Source: JBNKHG01 sp050290225 (lineage in GTDB: Bacteria; Pseudomonadota; Gammaproteobacteria; Pseudomonadales; Cellvibrionaceae). Taken from it: a stretch of 64,000 nucleotides of DNA. The stretch is taken from NCBI GenBank assembly GCA_050290225.1, contig JBNKHG010000016.1, positions 14,572 to 78,571 on the forward strand, given 5' to 3'. Below the pieces are notes generated by a model. That model was given only the letters and a program-made list of their open reading frames with translations. It made no database searches and had not been told where the DNA came from. Made by a program: the position numbers and the translations under genes. Of the stretch, positions 7,334 to 16,363 are shown one piece after another (position 1 is the stretch's first letter; each line of letters starts with the position of its first letter).

Positions 7334-8254
7334 ATGGGTTACTGCTTAAATGCAAGCAACGTTACTGTGAATCATCCAAATAACCCTAACCCCATTACGC
7401 TTAGCATTTCCTGCGTGACCTTTGCCTGCAACCCAGAGCTACTGGTTTCAGTACTGGGTTCTATTCGGGATGCACAGGATTTTTCTCGCAACCAGGGGAA
7501 AAATCTGCAAATCGAACTATTACTGATTGATAACGGCCCGGACACTACCAGTCTCGCCATATTGGAACAGTTGAGAGAACGCTTTCAAAACGAGTTCCAC
7601 CACCTCGACATTATCACTGGACACGGTAACATTGGGTATGGTCGAGGGAATAATCTCGCAATTCTGAAATCCGAATGCACTTATCATCTAGTGCTCAATC
7701 CCGATGCCATTCTCAGCCCCGATGTACTCTATGTTGCAATACAACATTTTGAAGCAGACCCATTACTGGGAATAGCGGCCCCCTTTGCGAACGATGAATA
7801 TCAAAATCCCCAATATCTAGCAAAGCGATTCCCAAATCCTTTTACCCTTGCACTCAGGTTTCTCAATAGCGAGAAGATGAACCAACGTTTTATCAATACG
7901 CTTAATCACTATGAATACAGGGACCAAAATCCACAGAACCGTTCATTTGAAATTGAACTCGCCAGTGGATGTTTTATGTTTTGTCGTACCGGAGCACTGA
8001 AAGAAGTTGGAGGCTTTGCCGAAGCATTCTTTATGTATTTTGAGGATTATGATCTTAGTATTCGGTTGCAGAAAACGTTTAAGGTCAAGCACTTTCACGA
8101 TTTGCTGATCACTCATCACGGTGGCAATGCTGGCCAAAAGGGATGGAAACATATCTGCTATTTTTTAATCTCTGCGGCTAAATTCTATTATAAGCATTGG
8201 TGCTGGCAGTCGATCTCCGGCCGAGCCCAACGACTGAAGGCTTCACCTCATTAG
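7334..8254 (+). CDS. Family 2 glycosyltransferase (WbbL-like)
   Basis: A 306-residue GT2 enzyme. It has SISCVTFACNPELL near residue 25, a nucleotide-binding IELLLIDNG near residue 60, the metal-binding LVLNPDA near residue 120 and FFMYFEDYDLSIRLQ near residue 235. These are the signatures of rhamnosyltransferase-like WbbL proteins. It follows wbpM by 24 bases on the same strand and ends opposite the minus-strand operon. It probably adds a sugar, possibly rhamnose made by RmlBADC, to the lipid-linked acceptor. The acceptor and donor are inferred. No strong ribosome binding site precedes the ATG. Confidence 0.82.
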   Translation: MGYCLNASNVTVNHPNNPNPITLSISCVTFACNPELLVSVLGSIRDAQDFSRNQGKNLQIELLLIDNGPDTTSLAILEQLRERFQNEFHHLDIITGHGNIGYGRGNNLAILKSECTYHLVLNPDAILSPDVLYVAIQHFEADPLLGIAAPFANDEYQNPQYLAKRFPNPFTLALRFLNSEKMNQRFINTLNHYEYRDQNPQNRSFEIELASGCFMFCRTGALKEVGGFAEAFFMYFEDYDLSIRLQKTFKVKHFHDLLITHHGGNAGQKGWKHICYFLISAAKFYYKHWCWQSISGRAQRLKASPH

Positions 8255-8318
8255 ACTGAAGTGGACCCATCAGTCAAATAAGCGGTCACGCTAAATAATT
8301 GGCGCTTACACTAATACA

Positions 8319-9809
8319 TTACAAATAATCTACCACCCATGCCCGTACTCGTTTAAAAGTACGGTAGGCCGCTCTTGAAATTACCCTTTTTATATTTAGC
8401 TGACGTTCCACCCAAAACGCCCATTCATCCTGCTCAATATTAAACTTCTTAGGCAGCCGAGATAAGTTTACTTCTGCACTGGTATTAGAGTTTAGAATCT
8501 CATTAAAATTTTTCTGAGTATGAAACTTTTCATATTGATTACGACTTTGCCGACTGGCAATCTCCAGCTCTTTGATACCTAATGTCTCGCAATAATTCAG
8601 CAATTCATTTGGAAAACGCCAACTGAAAGCCTCCGGATAAGCAAGTTCAATTCCACTCAGAATTGGTGAAAATATATGCCTATGCAAAGCTACAGGTATC
8701 CCCGCCCCCATAGCTTCAACCAATGTCAAACCACCTCCGTAAGGGACCGATGCAACATACAAGTCAACGCGATTATCTAATAGCGCATCCCAAATACTGG
8801 AAACCCATGGAATGTAAATAAAGCGATCAAGCTTAATACCAAGACGTTTCAACTCCCTTCGTATTCTGAAAAGAGCCCAAGGAGTTAAACGCCCAATGTG
8901 AACATGCCTTCCCCCAGTTGAAATAAGAAGCTTAGGCACTAAATCAATATAATTTACAAAATATGGGACTTCGACCTTATTTGATCGGGCTGCGGTACAA
9001 GTAGTAAGCCCTTCATTATAAAAAAAAGATAAACTCGCGGGACGCTCTCCTCTGTCATCAATTGCAAGTGGCATATAGGTATTTTTAATGCCAATTACAT
9101 TTCGGCAGTTATAATACCCCATTGGGTGAGGATCAATGTGTTCAAGATGCGGCAAGTGTACGCCCAAACACAAGTGGTGATCACCATGATGATAAAAGCT
9201 GGCATTTAGTTTCATTTCAGGTTGAATTGCAGCAACAGCAATACTATCCTGATGGTGATTAAATAAATAAGTTTTTTCCGGGCGAATTTCGAGAAGACGA
9301 TTTTGGAGCCAATCTAATCTTTGCAGGTATCCTACCTTTGATGCGCTTTCAAAATCAATATTATATTCTTTTGTATACTGGGACAAAAAATAATCCGAAT
9401 CTGAATTCCCATCCAATTCCGTTGAAAGAATAACATGTTGTGCATATGGGCGCGCTTTAATAAAACTCTCTAAAACCTTAGTATGCCCTCCTGATCTCTG
9501 CAACTTGGTAACAACATAAGCATAAACTAACTGATCCGGCTGTCTAAAAACCGCTTCAACATATTCCCTCTTAATACTCCTTAAATTGATTTCCCCTATT
9601 TTTTGACACAGTCCATCAAGCGTTTTTGAGCCGAAAACCTGCGATGTGCAAAGTGGTTCTGTGATGATTCTCTCTACACAATTACTAATTAATCTCAACG
9701 CGTTCTCAAGTCTACCATCTGCAATATTTCCAGATATTTTATTAGCGGCAGAGAGAATCGAATCATCACGCAATTTCATTACCAACCAACTAAACTGCAA
9801 ACAATCCAA
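8319..9809 (-). CDS. GT-B-type glycosyltransferase, last gene of the AT-rich operon
   Basis: A protein of up to 496 residues. The C-terminal half carries VPYGGGLTLVEAMGAGIPVALHRH, the donor-binding loop of GT-B enzymes (family 1/4/41-like). The N-terminal half has no motif I recognise beyond alternating helices. The reading frame begins with TTG directly after the sulfotransferase stop; ATG at 9779 is an alternative. It is the last gene of the minus-strand polysaccharide operon and faces the GT2 gene with 64 bases between them. Donor and acceptor sugars are unknown. AT content is visibly higher than in the flanking housekeeping genes. Confidence 0.7.
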   Translation of the reverse strand: MDCLQFSWLVMKLRDDSILSAANKISGNIADGRLENALRLISNCVERIITEPLCTSQVFGSKTLDGLCQKIGEINLRSIKREYVEAVFRQPDQLVYAYVVTKLQRSGGHTKVLESFIKARPYAQHVILSTELDGNSDSDYFLSQYTKEYNIDFESASKVGYLQRLDWLQNRLLEIRPEKTYLFNHHQDSIAVAAIQPEMKLNASFYHHGDHHLCLGVHLPHLEHIDPHPMGYYNCRNVIGIKNTYMPLAIDDRGERPASLSFFYNEGLTTCTAARSNKVEVPYFVNYIDLVPKLLISTGGRHVHIGRLTPWALFRIRRELKRLGIKLDRFIYIPWVSSIWDALLDNRVDLYVASVPYGGGLTLVEAMGAGIPVALHRHIFSPILSGIELAYPEAFSWRFPNELLNYCETLGIKELEIASRQSRNQYEKFHTQKNFNEILNSNTSAEVNLSRLPKKFNIEQDEWAFWVERQLNIKRVISRAAYRTFKRVRAWVVDYL

Positions 9810-10550
9810 TCAAGCAAGACTAAAACCCATTGACTTCGCACAGCCAACAACCTCATCATAATTCTCAATTGTATATGCCGCATCTTTAATCATTACGGTG
9901 TAATCACTTTCAGCGGGAATCTCTATGGGCAACCCAAGAAAGTTAAAAACCCGCTCAAAAAAAGCTTGTTTATTTTCACAAAATTCTTCATAGGTAACAG
10001 TGCAGCACTCGATCCCCACATCCTTTAACAATTGACGATCGTTCTCAATACATTTAACTTCCCAACCAACTAAGCCTCGGAACTTATCTAAATCAATAGC
10101 ATAACGTTTTGAATCTTCCACCTCACTTGTTGAATTATAGATTCCGCGCTGATTAGCCACCATACCAGAAAGAACTTGCCCTGCAACATTTCGGGTTAGG
10201 TAGACCGCCTTATAACCACGCAGCTTTAACTGCTCTTTTAAACCGTCCCTCTCATCAAGATGGTGACTTAATAGCTTAAAACCAACACCTAGACAGTTTT
10301 GGTTTCTGGCAATTTCCTCGACTTCATGCAAATACTGATCAAAAAGAGATTTCACAGGAAAGTCTTGCTTGTCCTTCCACGCATCAAATGCAAGAATGTA
10401 TGGATATTCTTTTGACAGCTGAGGATCCGGCCCAAAGTCATATGTCAAGAATAACTCTTGCATCACACACAAACTATTAGCCTTGTTTAATTGATCTACA
10501 ATTGCCGTTGAACCAGTCCGACCTCTTGTCATAACAACAAATTTAACCAT
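9810..10550 (-). CDS. Sulfotransferase-family protein
   Basis: A 246-residue protein beginning MVKFVVMTRGRTGSTAIVDQ. The RGRTGST loop at residues 9-15 is the 5'-phosphosulfate-binding P-loop of PAPS-dependent sulfotransferases (Stf0/NodH-like). AVYLTRNVAGQVLSGM near residue 95 matches the 3'-phosphate-binding region with its Arg and Ser. It should transfer sulfate from PAPS to a hydroxyl of a carbohydrate. It sits between fdtB and a glycosyltransferase with overlapping ends, so the substrate is probably the polysaccharide made by this operon. CysD and CysN, which start PAPS synthesis, are encoded 7-11 kb away, but no CysC is in the window. Confidence 0.82.
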   Translation of the reverse strand: MVKFVVMTRGRTGSTAIVDQLNKANSLCVMQELFLTYDFGPDPQLSKEYPYILAFDAWKDKQDFPVKSLFDQYLHEVEEIARNQNCLGVGFKLLSHHLDERDGLKEQLKLRGYKAVYLTRNVAGQVLSGMVANQRGIYNSTSEVEDSKRYAIDLDKFRGLVGWEVKCIENDRQLLKDVGIECCTVTYEEFCENKQAFFERVFNFLGLPIEIPAESDYTVMIKDAAYTIENYDEVVGCAKSMGFSLA

Positions 10551-11646
10551 TTTTCACACACTCTTTAAGTTTATTAACCACATACTGAACCTCCTCATCC
10601 TTTATCACCGGAGACATAGGGAGGCTTAGTACTTCAGATGCAAGCTTATCAGCAATAGGTAAATTGTAATTTTCGAATTCCTGATAGCATACCTGCCTAT
10701 GCGGAGGAATCGGGTAATGGACTACTGTAGATACACCTAGCTTATCCAGCTGCTCCATTAATTCATTGCGACGTTTACTACAAATGACATAAAGATGCCA
10801 CACAGGCTCAGCATATTCTGGCACAAGCGGCAATTTGACATCGAAATCCATCAAAAGCTTGGAATACTGATCTGCGATCATTCTGCGACGTGTATTCCAA
10901 TCATCTAGCACTGAAAGCTTTACGCGAAGAAAAGCTGCCTGCATTTCATCCAAACGACTATTGTAACCAACTAAGTCATGCTGATACTTTGCTTTCGAAC
11001 CATAATTACGAAGCTGTTTAATTTTTGCTGCAACTAAATCATCGTTGGTTAGTATGGCGCCACCATCACCAAGCGCACCAAGATTTTTACCCGGATAGAA
11101 GCTTGTAGCTGCAGCATGGCCCAAAGACCCTACACGTCGACCTTTGTAACGAGCGCCTTGAGCCTGAGCTGCATCTTCAATAACAATAAGCCCATGTTTC
11201 GCCGCAAGTCTATTAATAGGATCCATATTTGCAGGCTGGCCATACAGGTGCACTGGGATTATGGCACGCGTTCGTTTAGTCACAGCCCTAGCGATTAGCT
11301 CTGCTTCTATATTATGCGTATCTACATTCGGCTCCACAGGAACAGGTATTGCTCCACATTCTGTTACAGCCAACCATGTGGCAATAAACGTGTTCGAAGG
11401 TACAATTACCTCGTCACCAGGGCCAATATCGTGTGCACGAAGTAGAAGATGAAGTGCTTCGAGGCCGTTTCCAACTCCTATACAATGACGCACCTCACAA
11501 TAGGCAGCAAAGTCAGCCTCAAAGGCCTCCAACTCGGGCCCCATAATGAACCAACCCGAATCTACAACTCGCCGATATGCAGCATCCAGCGAATCACGTA
11601 TAGATTGATGTAGTAGACCAAGATCTAAAAACGGAACCATTTTCAT
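10543..11646 (-). CDS. fdtB: DegT/DnrJ/EryC1 sugar aminotransferase, FdtB/QdtB-like
   Basis: A 367-residue PLP-dependent sugar aminotransferase. It opens VPFLDLGLLHQ and shows VGNGLEALHLLLRA near residue 58, VIEDAAQAQGA near residue 156 and the PLP lysine in SFYPGKNLGALGDGG (Lys187). The C-terminal region has VHYPIPPHRQ. Together with the adjacent FdtA-like isomerase it should aminate dTDP-3-keto-6-deoxyhexose to dTDP-3-amino-3,6-dideoxy-galactose (Fuc3N) or -glucose (Qui3N). Its start overlaps the fdtA stop by ATGA, and its end overlaps the sulfotransferase start by 8 bases. Whether the product is Fuc3N or Qui3N cannot be read from the sequence. Confidence 0.87.
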   Translation of the reverse strand: MKMVPFLDLGLLHQSIRDSLDAAYRRVVDSGWFIMGPELEAFEADFAAYCEVRHCIGVGNGLEALHLLLRAHDIGPGDEVIVPSNTFIATWLAVTECGAIPVPVEPNVDTHNIEAELIARAVTKRTRAIIPVHLYGQPANMDPINRLAAKHGLIVIEDAAQAQGARYKGRRVGSLGHAAATSFYPGKNLGALGDGGAILTNDDLVAAKIKQLRNYGSKAKYQHDLVGYNSRLDEMQAAFLRVKLSVLDDWNTRRRMIADQYSKLLMDFDVKLPLVPEYAEPVWHLYVICSKRRNELMEQLDKLGVSTVVHYPIPPHRQVCYQEFENYNLPIADKLASEVLSLPMSPVIKDEEVQYVVNKLKECVKNG

Positions 11647-12059
11647 TTGATCGCCTTTTCCACATCAGTCCTGAATTGGGCATAGTCACGATAATAATCT
11701 AGCTCATCATAATAATCAGAAGCCAAAACCATACACACTGCCCCAGATGAGAAGTTATCGATCTCCCGCCATATCATTGGACATACATAAAGACCATTAT
11801 AACTTCGATTCAAGTGTATAGTCTTTTTGGTGAAGCCATCATCTATATGAATATCAAATGAGCCTGACATAGCGATAATTAGTTGGTGCAGCTCTTTATG
11901 TGCGTGGCCACCTCGCTCTGCACCACCCGGCACATCGTACAGGTAGTAGACTCGGCGAATATTAAAAGGAATATGGCGATCTGATTCTACAAAGGTGAGA
12001 TTTCCACGTGGATCATTAATACGCGGCAAATCAACCATCTGGCATTTTTCAATGCTCAC
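11643..12059 (-). CDS. fdtA: dTDP-4-keto-6-deoxyhexose 3,4-ketoisomerase, FdtA/QdtA-like
   Basis: A 138-residue single cupin (WxcM-like) protein. It has DPRGNLTFVES near residue 16, a tyrosine-rich RRVYYLYDVPGGAERGGHAH (residues 35-54, with the catalytic-type His52/His54) and LHQLIIAMSGS. FdtA/QdtA enzymes move the keto group of dTDP-4-keto-6-deoxyglucose (made by RmlA and RmlB) from C4 to C3, ready for FdtB. It is coupled by ATGA overlaps to the MaoC gene upstream and fdtB downstream. The stereochemistry at C4 (galacto or gluco) is not decided here. Confidence 0.87.
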   Translation of the reverse strand: MSIEKCQMVDLPRINDPRGNLTFVESDRHIPFNIRRVYYLYDVPGGAERGGHAHKELHQLIIAMSGSFDIHIDDGFTKKTIHLNRSYNGLYVCPMIWREIDNFSSGAVCMVLASDYYDELDYYRDYAQFRTDVEKAIK

Positions 12060-12514
12060 CTCACCCTCCTATCATAGCTAGCCAGTTTTTTTTGCGGTAT
12101 AAATACTTCTGCCTGACCATCTATTACTATTTTTCTTTTCACTTTACAGACGGTATTAAAGAAGACTCTAGACTTTTCTTTATCTATTTTTGATATTTCT
12201 ATCGTCGCTTTAACTGTATCACCTATATAAACTGCTCTACGAAAATTAAGGTTTTGCGAAACGTAAACACACCCATTTCCAGGGAGTTTTGTTCCAAATA
12301 GAGCAGAGAAAAAACTCGCACTTAATAATCCATGAGCAATTCTTTTCTTATATCTTGAAGCTTCTGCATATTCCTGACTCATATGAACGGGGTTATTATC
12401 CCCTGATAGACCAGCAAACGCTTTTACATCTGCATCTGTAATAGTTTGCTCATAACTTTCAAGCATACCAACTTCAAGGCGATCAATAATTGAACCATCT
12501 TCATTGTTTGTCAT
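12056..12514 (-). CDS. MaoC-type (R)-hydratase in a sugar operon
   Basis: A 152-residue hot-dog-fold protein of the PhaJ/MaoC type. AFAGLSGDNNPVHMSQEYA holds the hydratase Asp39 and His44, and is followed by RIAHGLLSASFFSALFGTKL. PhaJ-like enzymes hydrate trans-2-enoyl-CoA to (R)-3-hydroxyacyl-CoA. Fatty-acid or PHA genes are absent. The gene is sandwiched with 4-14 base overlaps between the acyltransferase and fdtA. A reasonable inference is that it supplies a 3-hydroxyacyl (for example 3-hydroxybutyryl) group for N-acylation of the 3-amino sugar. A general dehydratase role cannot be excluded. Confidence 0.85.
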   Translation of the reverse strand: MTNNEDGSIIDRLEVGMLESYEQTITDADVKAFAGLSGDNNPVHMSQEYAEASRYKKRIAHGLLSASFFSALFGTKLPGNGCVYVSQNLNFRRAVYIGDTVKATIEISKIDKEKSRVFFNTVCKVKRKIVIDGQAEVFIPQKKLASYDRRVR

Positions 12515-13262
12515 TCTTCAAACCCCATTCCGCAACAAATTCCTCTGGATATCCTCTAAAAAAATGAGATGTCCAAGGATATGCAGGTAATCGTGACCCA
12601 TCTTGCAATCTAATTTTGCTAGCGCTACAAATTTTTTCCGCGGGTGAGCCTTTGTACAACATCCCCGGCACAGCATCATCCTTTAAGGAAGAATGGGCAG
12701 CGATAAGCGTCCCCTCTCCAACCCTCACACCAGGCAAAATTACAGACATTGTAGCTATTACTGCATAATCCTCTACCGTAACGCCCTTTAAAAGGTTACT
12801 CGGAGGATGAGGATCGTTGGTAAGCACAACATACGGAAATATCCATACAAAATTACCAATAGTGGACATTTTTCCAATATGCACATTTGAATGAAATCGA
12901 ACATAGTCCCCAATGACGCAATCGCCCTGGATATCGCTGAGTGTTCCTATTTGTAAATTTTTCCCGGCATTCGTTTTTTCCCTTACCGTTACACGGTGAC
13001 CAGTAACGAGCCTTTCTCCAAAAGAGGATGATTCGTAAAAAACAGAATGCGATCTGACTATAGAATCTCTACCAATAACCAAAGGAGATCCATCCCCAAG
13101 AGGCGATTCAACCCCCAACTCACAGTAAGCCCCTATTTTACACCCTTTAGCTAGCTCGACATTTGCGTGGATTACGCTATACGGGCCTATTTCTACACCA
13201 TCAGCTATTTTTGCCTCTGCATCAATAATTGCGCTAGGATGCACATTATCATTCATTTTCAT
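12501..13262 (-). CDS. Left-handed beta-helix acyltransferase, FdtC/QdtC-like
   Basis: A 253-residue protein made largely of hexapeptide repeats (for example AKIADGVEIGPYSVI, VIGDYVRFHSNVHIGKMSTI, VIATMSVILPGVRVGEGTLI) that form a trimeric left-handed beta-helix. Within such operons the FdtC/QdtC branch acylates the 3-amino group of dTDP-Fuc3N or dTDP-Qui3N with acyl-CoA. The C-terminal tail (residues 215-253) is not made of repeats. The gene overlaps the GT61 gene upstream and the MaoC gene downstream. The donor may be acetyl-CoA or, given the MaoC neighbour, a hydroxyacyl-CoA; this is inference. Confidence 0.8.
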   Translation of the reverse strand: MKMNDNVHPSAIIDAEAKIADGVEIGPYSVIHANVELAKGCKIGAYCELGVESPLGDGSPLVIGRDSIVRSHSVFYESSSFGERLVTGHRVTVREKTNAGKNLQIGTLSDIQGDCVIGDYVRFHSNVHIGKMSTIGNFVWIFPYVVLTNDPHPPSNLLKGVTVEDYAVIATMSVILPGVRVGEGTLIAAHSSLKDDAVPGMLYKGSPAEKICSASKIRLQDGSRLPAYPWTSHFFRGYPEEFVAEWGLKNDKQ

Positions 13263-14800
13263 TTCTCTCCCTCAATCACCGAAATTAATTTATCTCTATC
13301 GACACTGAAATCCGCATGTATTCCTCTAGCATCATTCTCACTTATCTCTCCAAATACATAAGTAATTGTCTTTCCCGATGCTCGAGCAATATTCTGCCAG
13401 TACCAATAGGCAGTACCGGGGTATTTAGAGATTAATATATATATTTTCGCAGCAGAAGAACAAAAAATAATATTGGCAAGCGCTGAACCCGACGAAGCAA
13501 CAACCACCTCGGCATTGGAAAATAACTTAACCTGCTCTAGAAAACTAAGCCTTTCCGGATTAACTGATGTAAAACCAACGGAAACCAGCATTTGCTCGAT
13601 TTCCACCCCATTAGTAACACAGCGACCTCCTGTGGGCCGCCGAATATAAATTTTTTTTGGCCAGTCTGAAGGGGCAGAGGAAGAGCTTACGAATTCATTG
13701 TTACGGATTTTTTCAAAAGCCGTTGAGCTAAACATTCCTTGCGAATGACCCTTGATCTCGACCGTCCGAGGTTCAAACGGCACATAACCCGCTACAGAAG
13801 TCATATACAACTTCTCTACAGCAATTGCTTGCCCAATTGGGAGAAGATAGATTTCTCGATCAGACCCAGCAAAAGCGTTAAGGGATTCTAGGATATTAGA
13901 ATGAAGACCATCGTTTACGATCAGTGGCACATGTTTATATTCGGCTTGAGAACAAAACATTGCCACCCGAGGAAGAACCTCCGTCATCCAATGAGCGTAA
14001 TTAGGCGCGCACGCATCAACAAATGAAGCAGCAACAGGAAGAAACCCAGGAAATTTATCATGCATCAACCACCTGATGCGAGAATGCTTTGAATCAATCA
14101 ATATACGTCCATGAAGTTCTTCAGAGGTGTAATCGCGCTCAAAGTCATTTAGGTCATGACATATGACATCATTACCAGCCATAACCAAATTTGTACCACC
14201 ATAGACCAGTACACTTTTCAATGTCGCGATATATATTTCCGGAAAGACGTAACGGTCATGAGGAGAAATCAAATAACTTAAATCTTCACCAGAAGGGGTT
14301 TCTGGCATAGGGGTTTCGACAACCGCCTCACAAGAAACAGTTTTTATCGCTAATCTTCTTTTCTTAGCAAGATGGCTCAATTTTATAATCCTACGCCATC
14401 TATCTTCCTTTTTTGGACAAAGGATAAGCGCAAAGTAATTCAAATACAGCGGATATCCGTTACGCCAAAGCCAATGGGCAATCAAACGAATATACGTGTA
14501 CCGCTTTAAATATCTCCTATAAAACTTACCTAACCATGTACTTTGTAGCCTAATAATTCCATTATATTCTTCAGGTCTAGCCGATTTAACCTGCATATAT
14601 TTTAGAGCCACTTGAATGCGATTTTCTCTTTTAGAGGGCAGCCATTCGGTCTGTTCTGCGTTCATTTTTGACTCCTCTTTTCCCCTCAAATCAAGATTCT
14701 TATGCATTTTTTGGTCTTGTCGACCATTAACATTGTCATCACACAACTCATGCATGAGATCCAAAGAATCTATTGAAGTAAATTCAGCGTCATTATTCAT
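13259..14800 (-). CDS. Family 61 glycosyltransferase (DUF563-like)
   Basis: A 513-residue protein whose second half follows the GT61/DUF563 pattern. It has ACAPNYAHWMTEVLPRVAMF near residue 260, KKIYIRRPTGGR near residue 390, and LSFLEQVKLFSNAEVVVASS, then GSALANIIF, near residue 425. The N-terminal 200 residues have basic and aromatic helices without a clear match. The start was set at ATG 14800, which overlaps the wzt end by 8 bases; an open frame extends further upstream but lies inside wzt. It probably adds a sugar in the exported polysaccharide. Confidence 0.75.
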   Translation of the reverse strand: MNNDAEFTSIDSLDLMHELCDDNVNGRQDQKMHKNLDLRGKEESKMNAEQTEWLPSKRENRIQVALKYMQVKSARPEEYNGIIRLQSTWLGKFYRRYLKRYTYIRLIAHWLWRNGYPLYLNYFALILCPKKEDRWRRIIKLSHLAKKRRLAIKTVSCEAVVETPMPETPSGEDLSYLISPHDRYVFPEIYIATLKSVLVYGGTNLVMAGNDVICHDLNDFERDYTSEELHGRILIDSKHSRIRWLMHDKFPGFLPVAASFVDACAPNYAHWMTEVLPRVAMFCSQAEYKHVPLIVNDGLHSNILESLNAFAGSDREIYLLPIGQAIAVEKLYMTSVAGYVPFEPRTVEIKGHSQGMFSSTAFEKIRNNEFVSSSSAPSDWPKKIYIRRPTGGRCVTNGVEIEQMLVSVGFTSVNPERLSFLEQVKLFSNAEVVVASSGSALANIIFCSSAAKIYILISKYPGTAYWYWQNIARASGKTITYVFGEISENDARGIHADFSVDRDKLISVIEGEK

Positions 14801-15536
14801 TATTGTTTCCAGATAAGTAGTATTCCACAACTTCCTCGGGCGAACCATCGGCAACCAACTTACCATGCTCCATCATAATCACACGGTTACACAACGATTT
14901 CAGCAATTCATGATCGTGAGAGACCATTATCATTATGTTGGATTTGTCGATTAAATTTAACATTCTAGCTTTCGCCTTAGCCAAAAAAGCAGCATCTCCA
15001 CCCGCAAATATTTCATCCAAAATAAGTATATCGGGATGCATTGACGTTGCGAGAGAAAAAGCTAATCGCATATACATTCCAGTTGAATAATATTTTACAG
15101 GGGTATCGATAAAATCCGTTATTTCAGAAAACTCGATAACTTCAGCCTCAATATCCCGGACCTGCTGTGTTGTGTAACCGAGAATTGCACCGTTAAGATA
15201 TATATTTTCTCTACCTGTAAATTCAGGATGAAATCCTGCACCAATTTCAAGTAACGGCACGATACTTCCATCAACAGAAACCGCCCCATCCGACGACTCA
15301 ATAACTCGGCACAATGCCTTTAATAGAGTGCTTTTTCCGGCCCCATTATGGCCAATAATACCCAGTCGATCTCCCTCTACAACATCAAAAGTAGCATCTT
15401 TGACTGCCCAAAAATCAGCATAAACCGATTGACTCCGCCGTCTAAATAAGTTGGCAAAGTAATCTTTTAGCGAGGGAGACCTATCTTTGTATATTCGAAA
15501 CTTGATCGAAAGATTTTCAACACATACGCTCGACAT
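14793..15536 (-). CDS. wzt: Polysaccharide ABC exporter ATPase (Wzt/TagH type)
   Basis: A 247-residue ABC ATPase. It carries Walker A GHNGAGKST (residues 62-70), the signature YSTGMYMRLAFS, Walker B DILILDEIFAGGD and the switch His in IMVSHDHE. The N-terminal extension (FRIYKDRSPSLKDYFANLF) is typical of Wzt/KpsT-like polysaccharide exporters. The C-terminal carbohydrate-binding domain of O9a-type Wzt is missing, so chain-end recognition by that domain is not expected. The start was set at ATG 15536, five bases after the wzm stop. Confidence 0.9.
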   Translation of the reverse strand: MSSVCVENLSIKFRIYKDRSPSLKDYFANLFRRRSQSVYADFWAVKDATFDVVEGDRLGIIGHNGAGKSTLLKALCRVIESSDGAVSVDGSIVPLLEIGAGFHPEFTGRENIYLNGAILGYTTQQVRDIEAEVIEFSEITDFIDTPVKYYSTGMYMRLAFSLATSMHPDILILDEIFAGGDAAFLAKAKARMLNLIDKSNIMIMVSHDHELLKSLCNRVIMMEHGKLVADGSPEEVVEYYLSGNNNE

Positions 15537-15541
15537 ATTTT

Positions 15542-16363
15542 TCACAACCTGAAAATAATTCTTTTCTCTTGCCACAAAAAAACTGACAGGCCAGCAACCA
15601 TTGCAGAAAACGAAAGTACTATTGCCTGCAAAACAGTGTCAGCATTCGGTAAACTGTTTAAATACAGCGGCGCTCGAAATAGATCTATAAATGGCACAAC
15701 CGGATTCAATCCGACAAGCCAAGCAGCCCCCCCTCCCAACCTATCATGCTGGTAAAAGATAGGAGTCAAAAAAAACAATCCCTGCATAATTATTCCCGTA
15801 ACGTATTGCAAGTCACGAAAAAAAACGGTTGCCACAGAAAGAACCAAGCCAATCCCCAGAGCAAAGAAAAACAGCATCATGTATGCCACAAAAACAAACA
15901 AAACAGTCCATGACAGAGACCCACCAATAGCTAAAATAATGGCAAATAACGCAAAGAAAGAAAATAAACTATCCACCAAAAGTGCAGATGCAACACTTAG
16001 CGGGAAAACCACTTTAGGCAAATAAACTTTCTTTATAAGTGATTCATTACCAATAAGAGAATTACCTGACTGTGTCACCACAGAATTAAAGAAATTCCAT
16101 GGAATCATCCCCGTAAACAGAAAAACAGCAAATGTTTTCAACTCCACCTTAAACAAGGTGGAAAAAACCAAAGCCATAACCGACATCATTAGCAAAGGAT
16201 TAATTAGAGTCCACAAATACCCTAACACCGTTCGCCTGTACCTTAACACCAACTGTCGAGCAATAAGCTGTCCGAGTAAATTACGACTGCCATACAACTC
16301 TTTTATTATCTTTCCATAATTCCCGAACACACCCAAAAAAGTCACCTGACTCACCATACCCAC
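15542..16363 (-). CDS. wzm: Polysaccharide ABC exporter permease (Wzm)
   Basis: A 273-residue permease with six predicted membrane helices of the ABC-2 type. It has a cytoplasmic RNLLGQLIARQLVLRYRRTV stretch near residue 28, MIPWNFF near residue 85, and FFLTPIFYQ with GLNPVVPFIDLFR in the last third. With Wzt it exports lipid-linked polysaccharide across the inner membrane. It is the first gene of the nine-gene minus-strand operon. Its upstream side holds a decayed rmlB. Confidence 0.9.
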   Translation of the reverse strand: MGMVSQVTFLGVFGNYGKIIKELYGSRNLLGQLIARQLVLRYRRTVLGYLWTLINPLLMMSVMALVFSTLFKVELKTFAVFLFTGMIPWNFFNSVVTQSGNSLIGNESLIKKVYLPKVVFPLSVASALLVDSLFSFFALFAIILAIGGSLSWTVLFVFVAYMMLFFFALGIGLVLSVATVFFRDLQYVTGIIMQGLFFLTPIFYQHDRLGGGAAWLVGLNPVVPFIDLFRAPLYLNSLPNADTVLQAIVLSFSAMVAGLSVFLWQEKRIIFRL

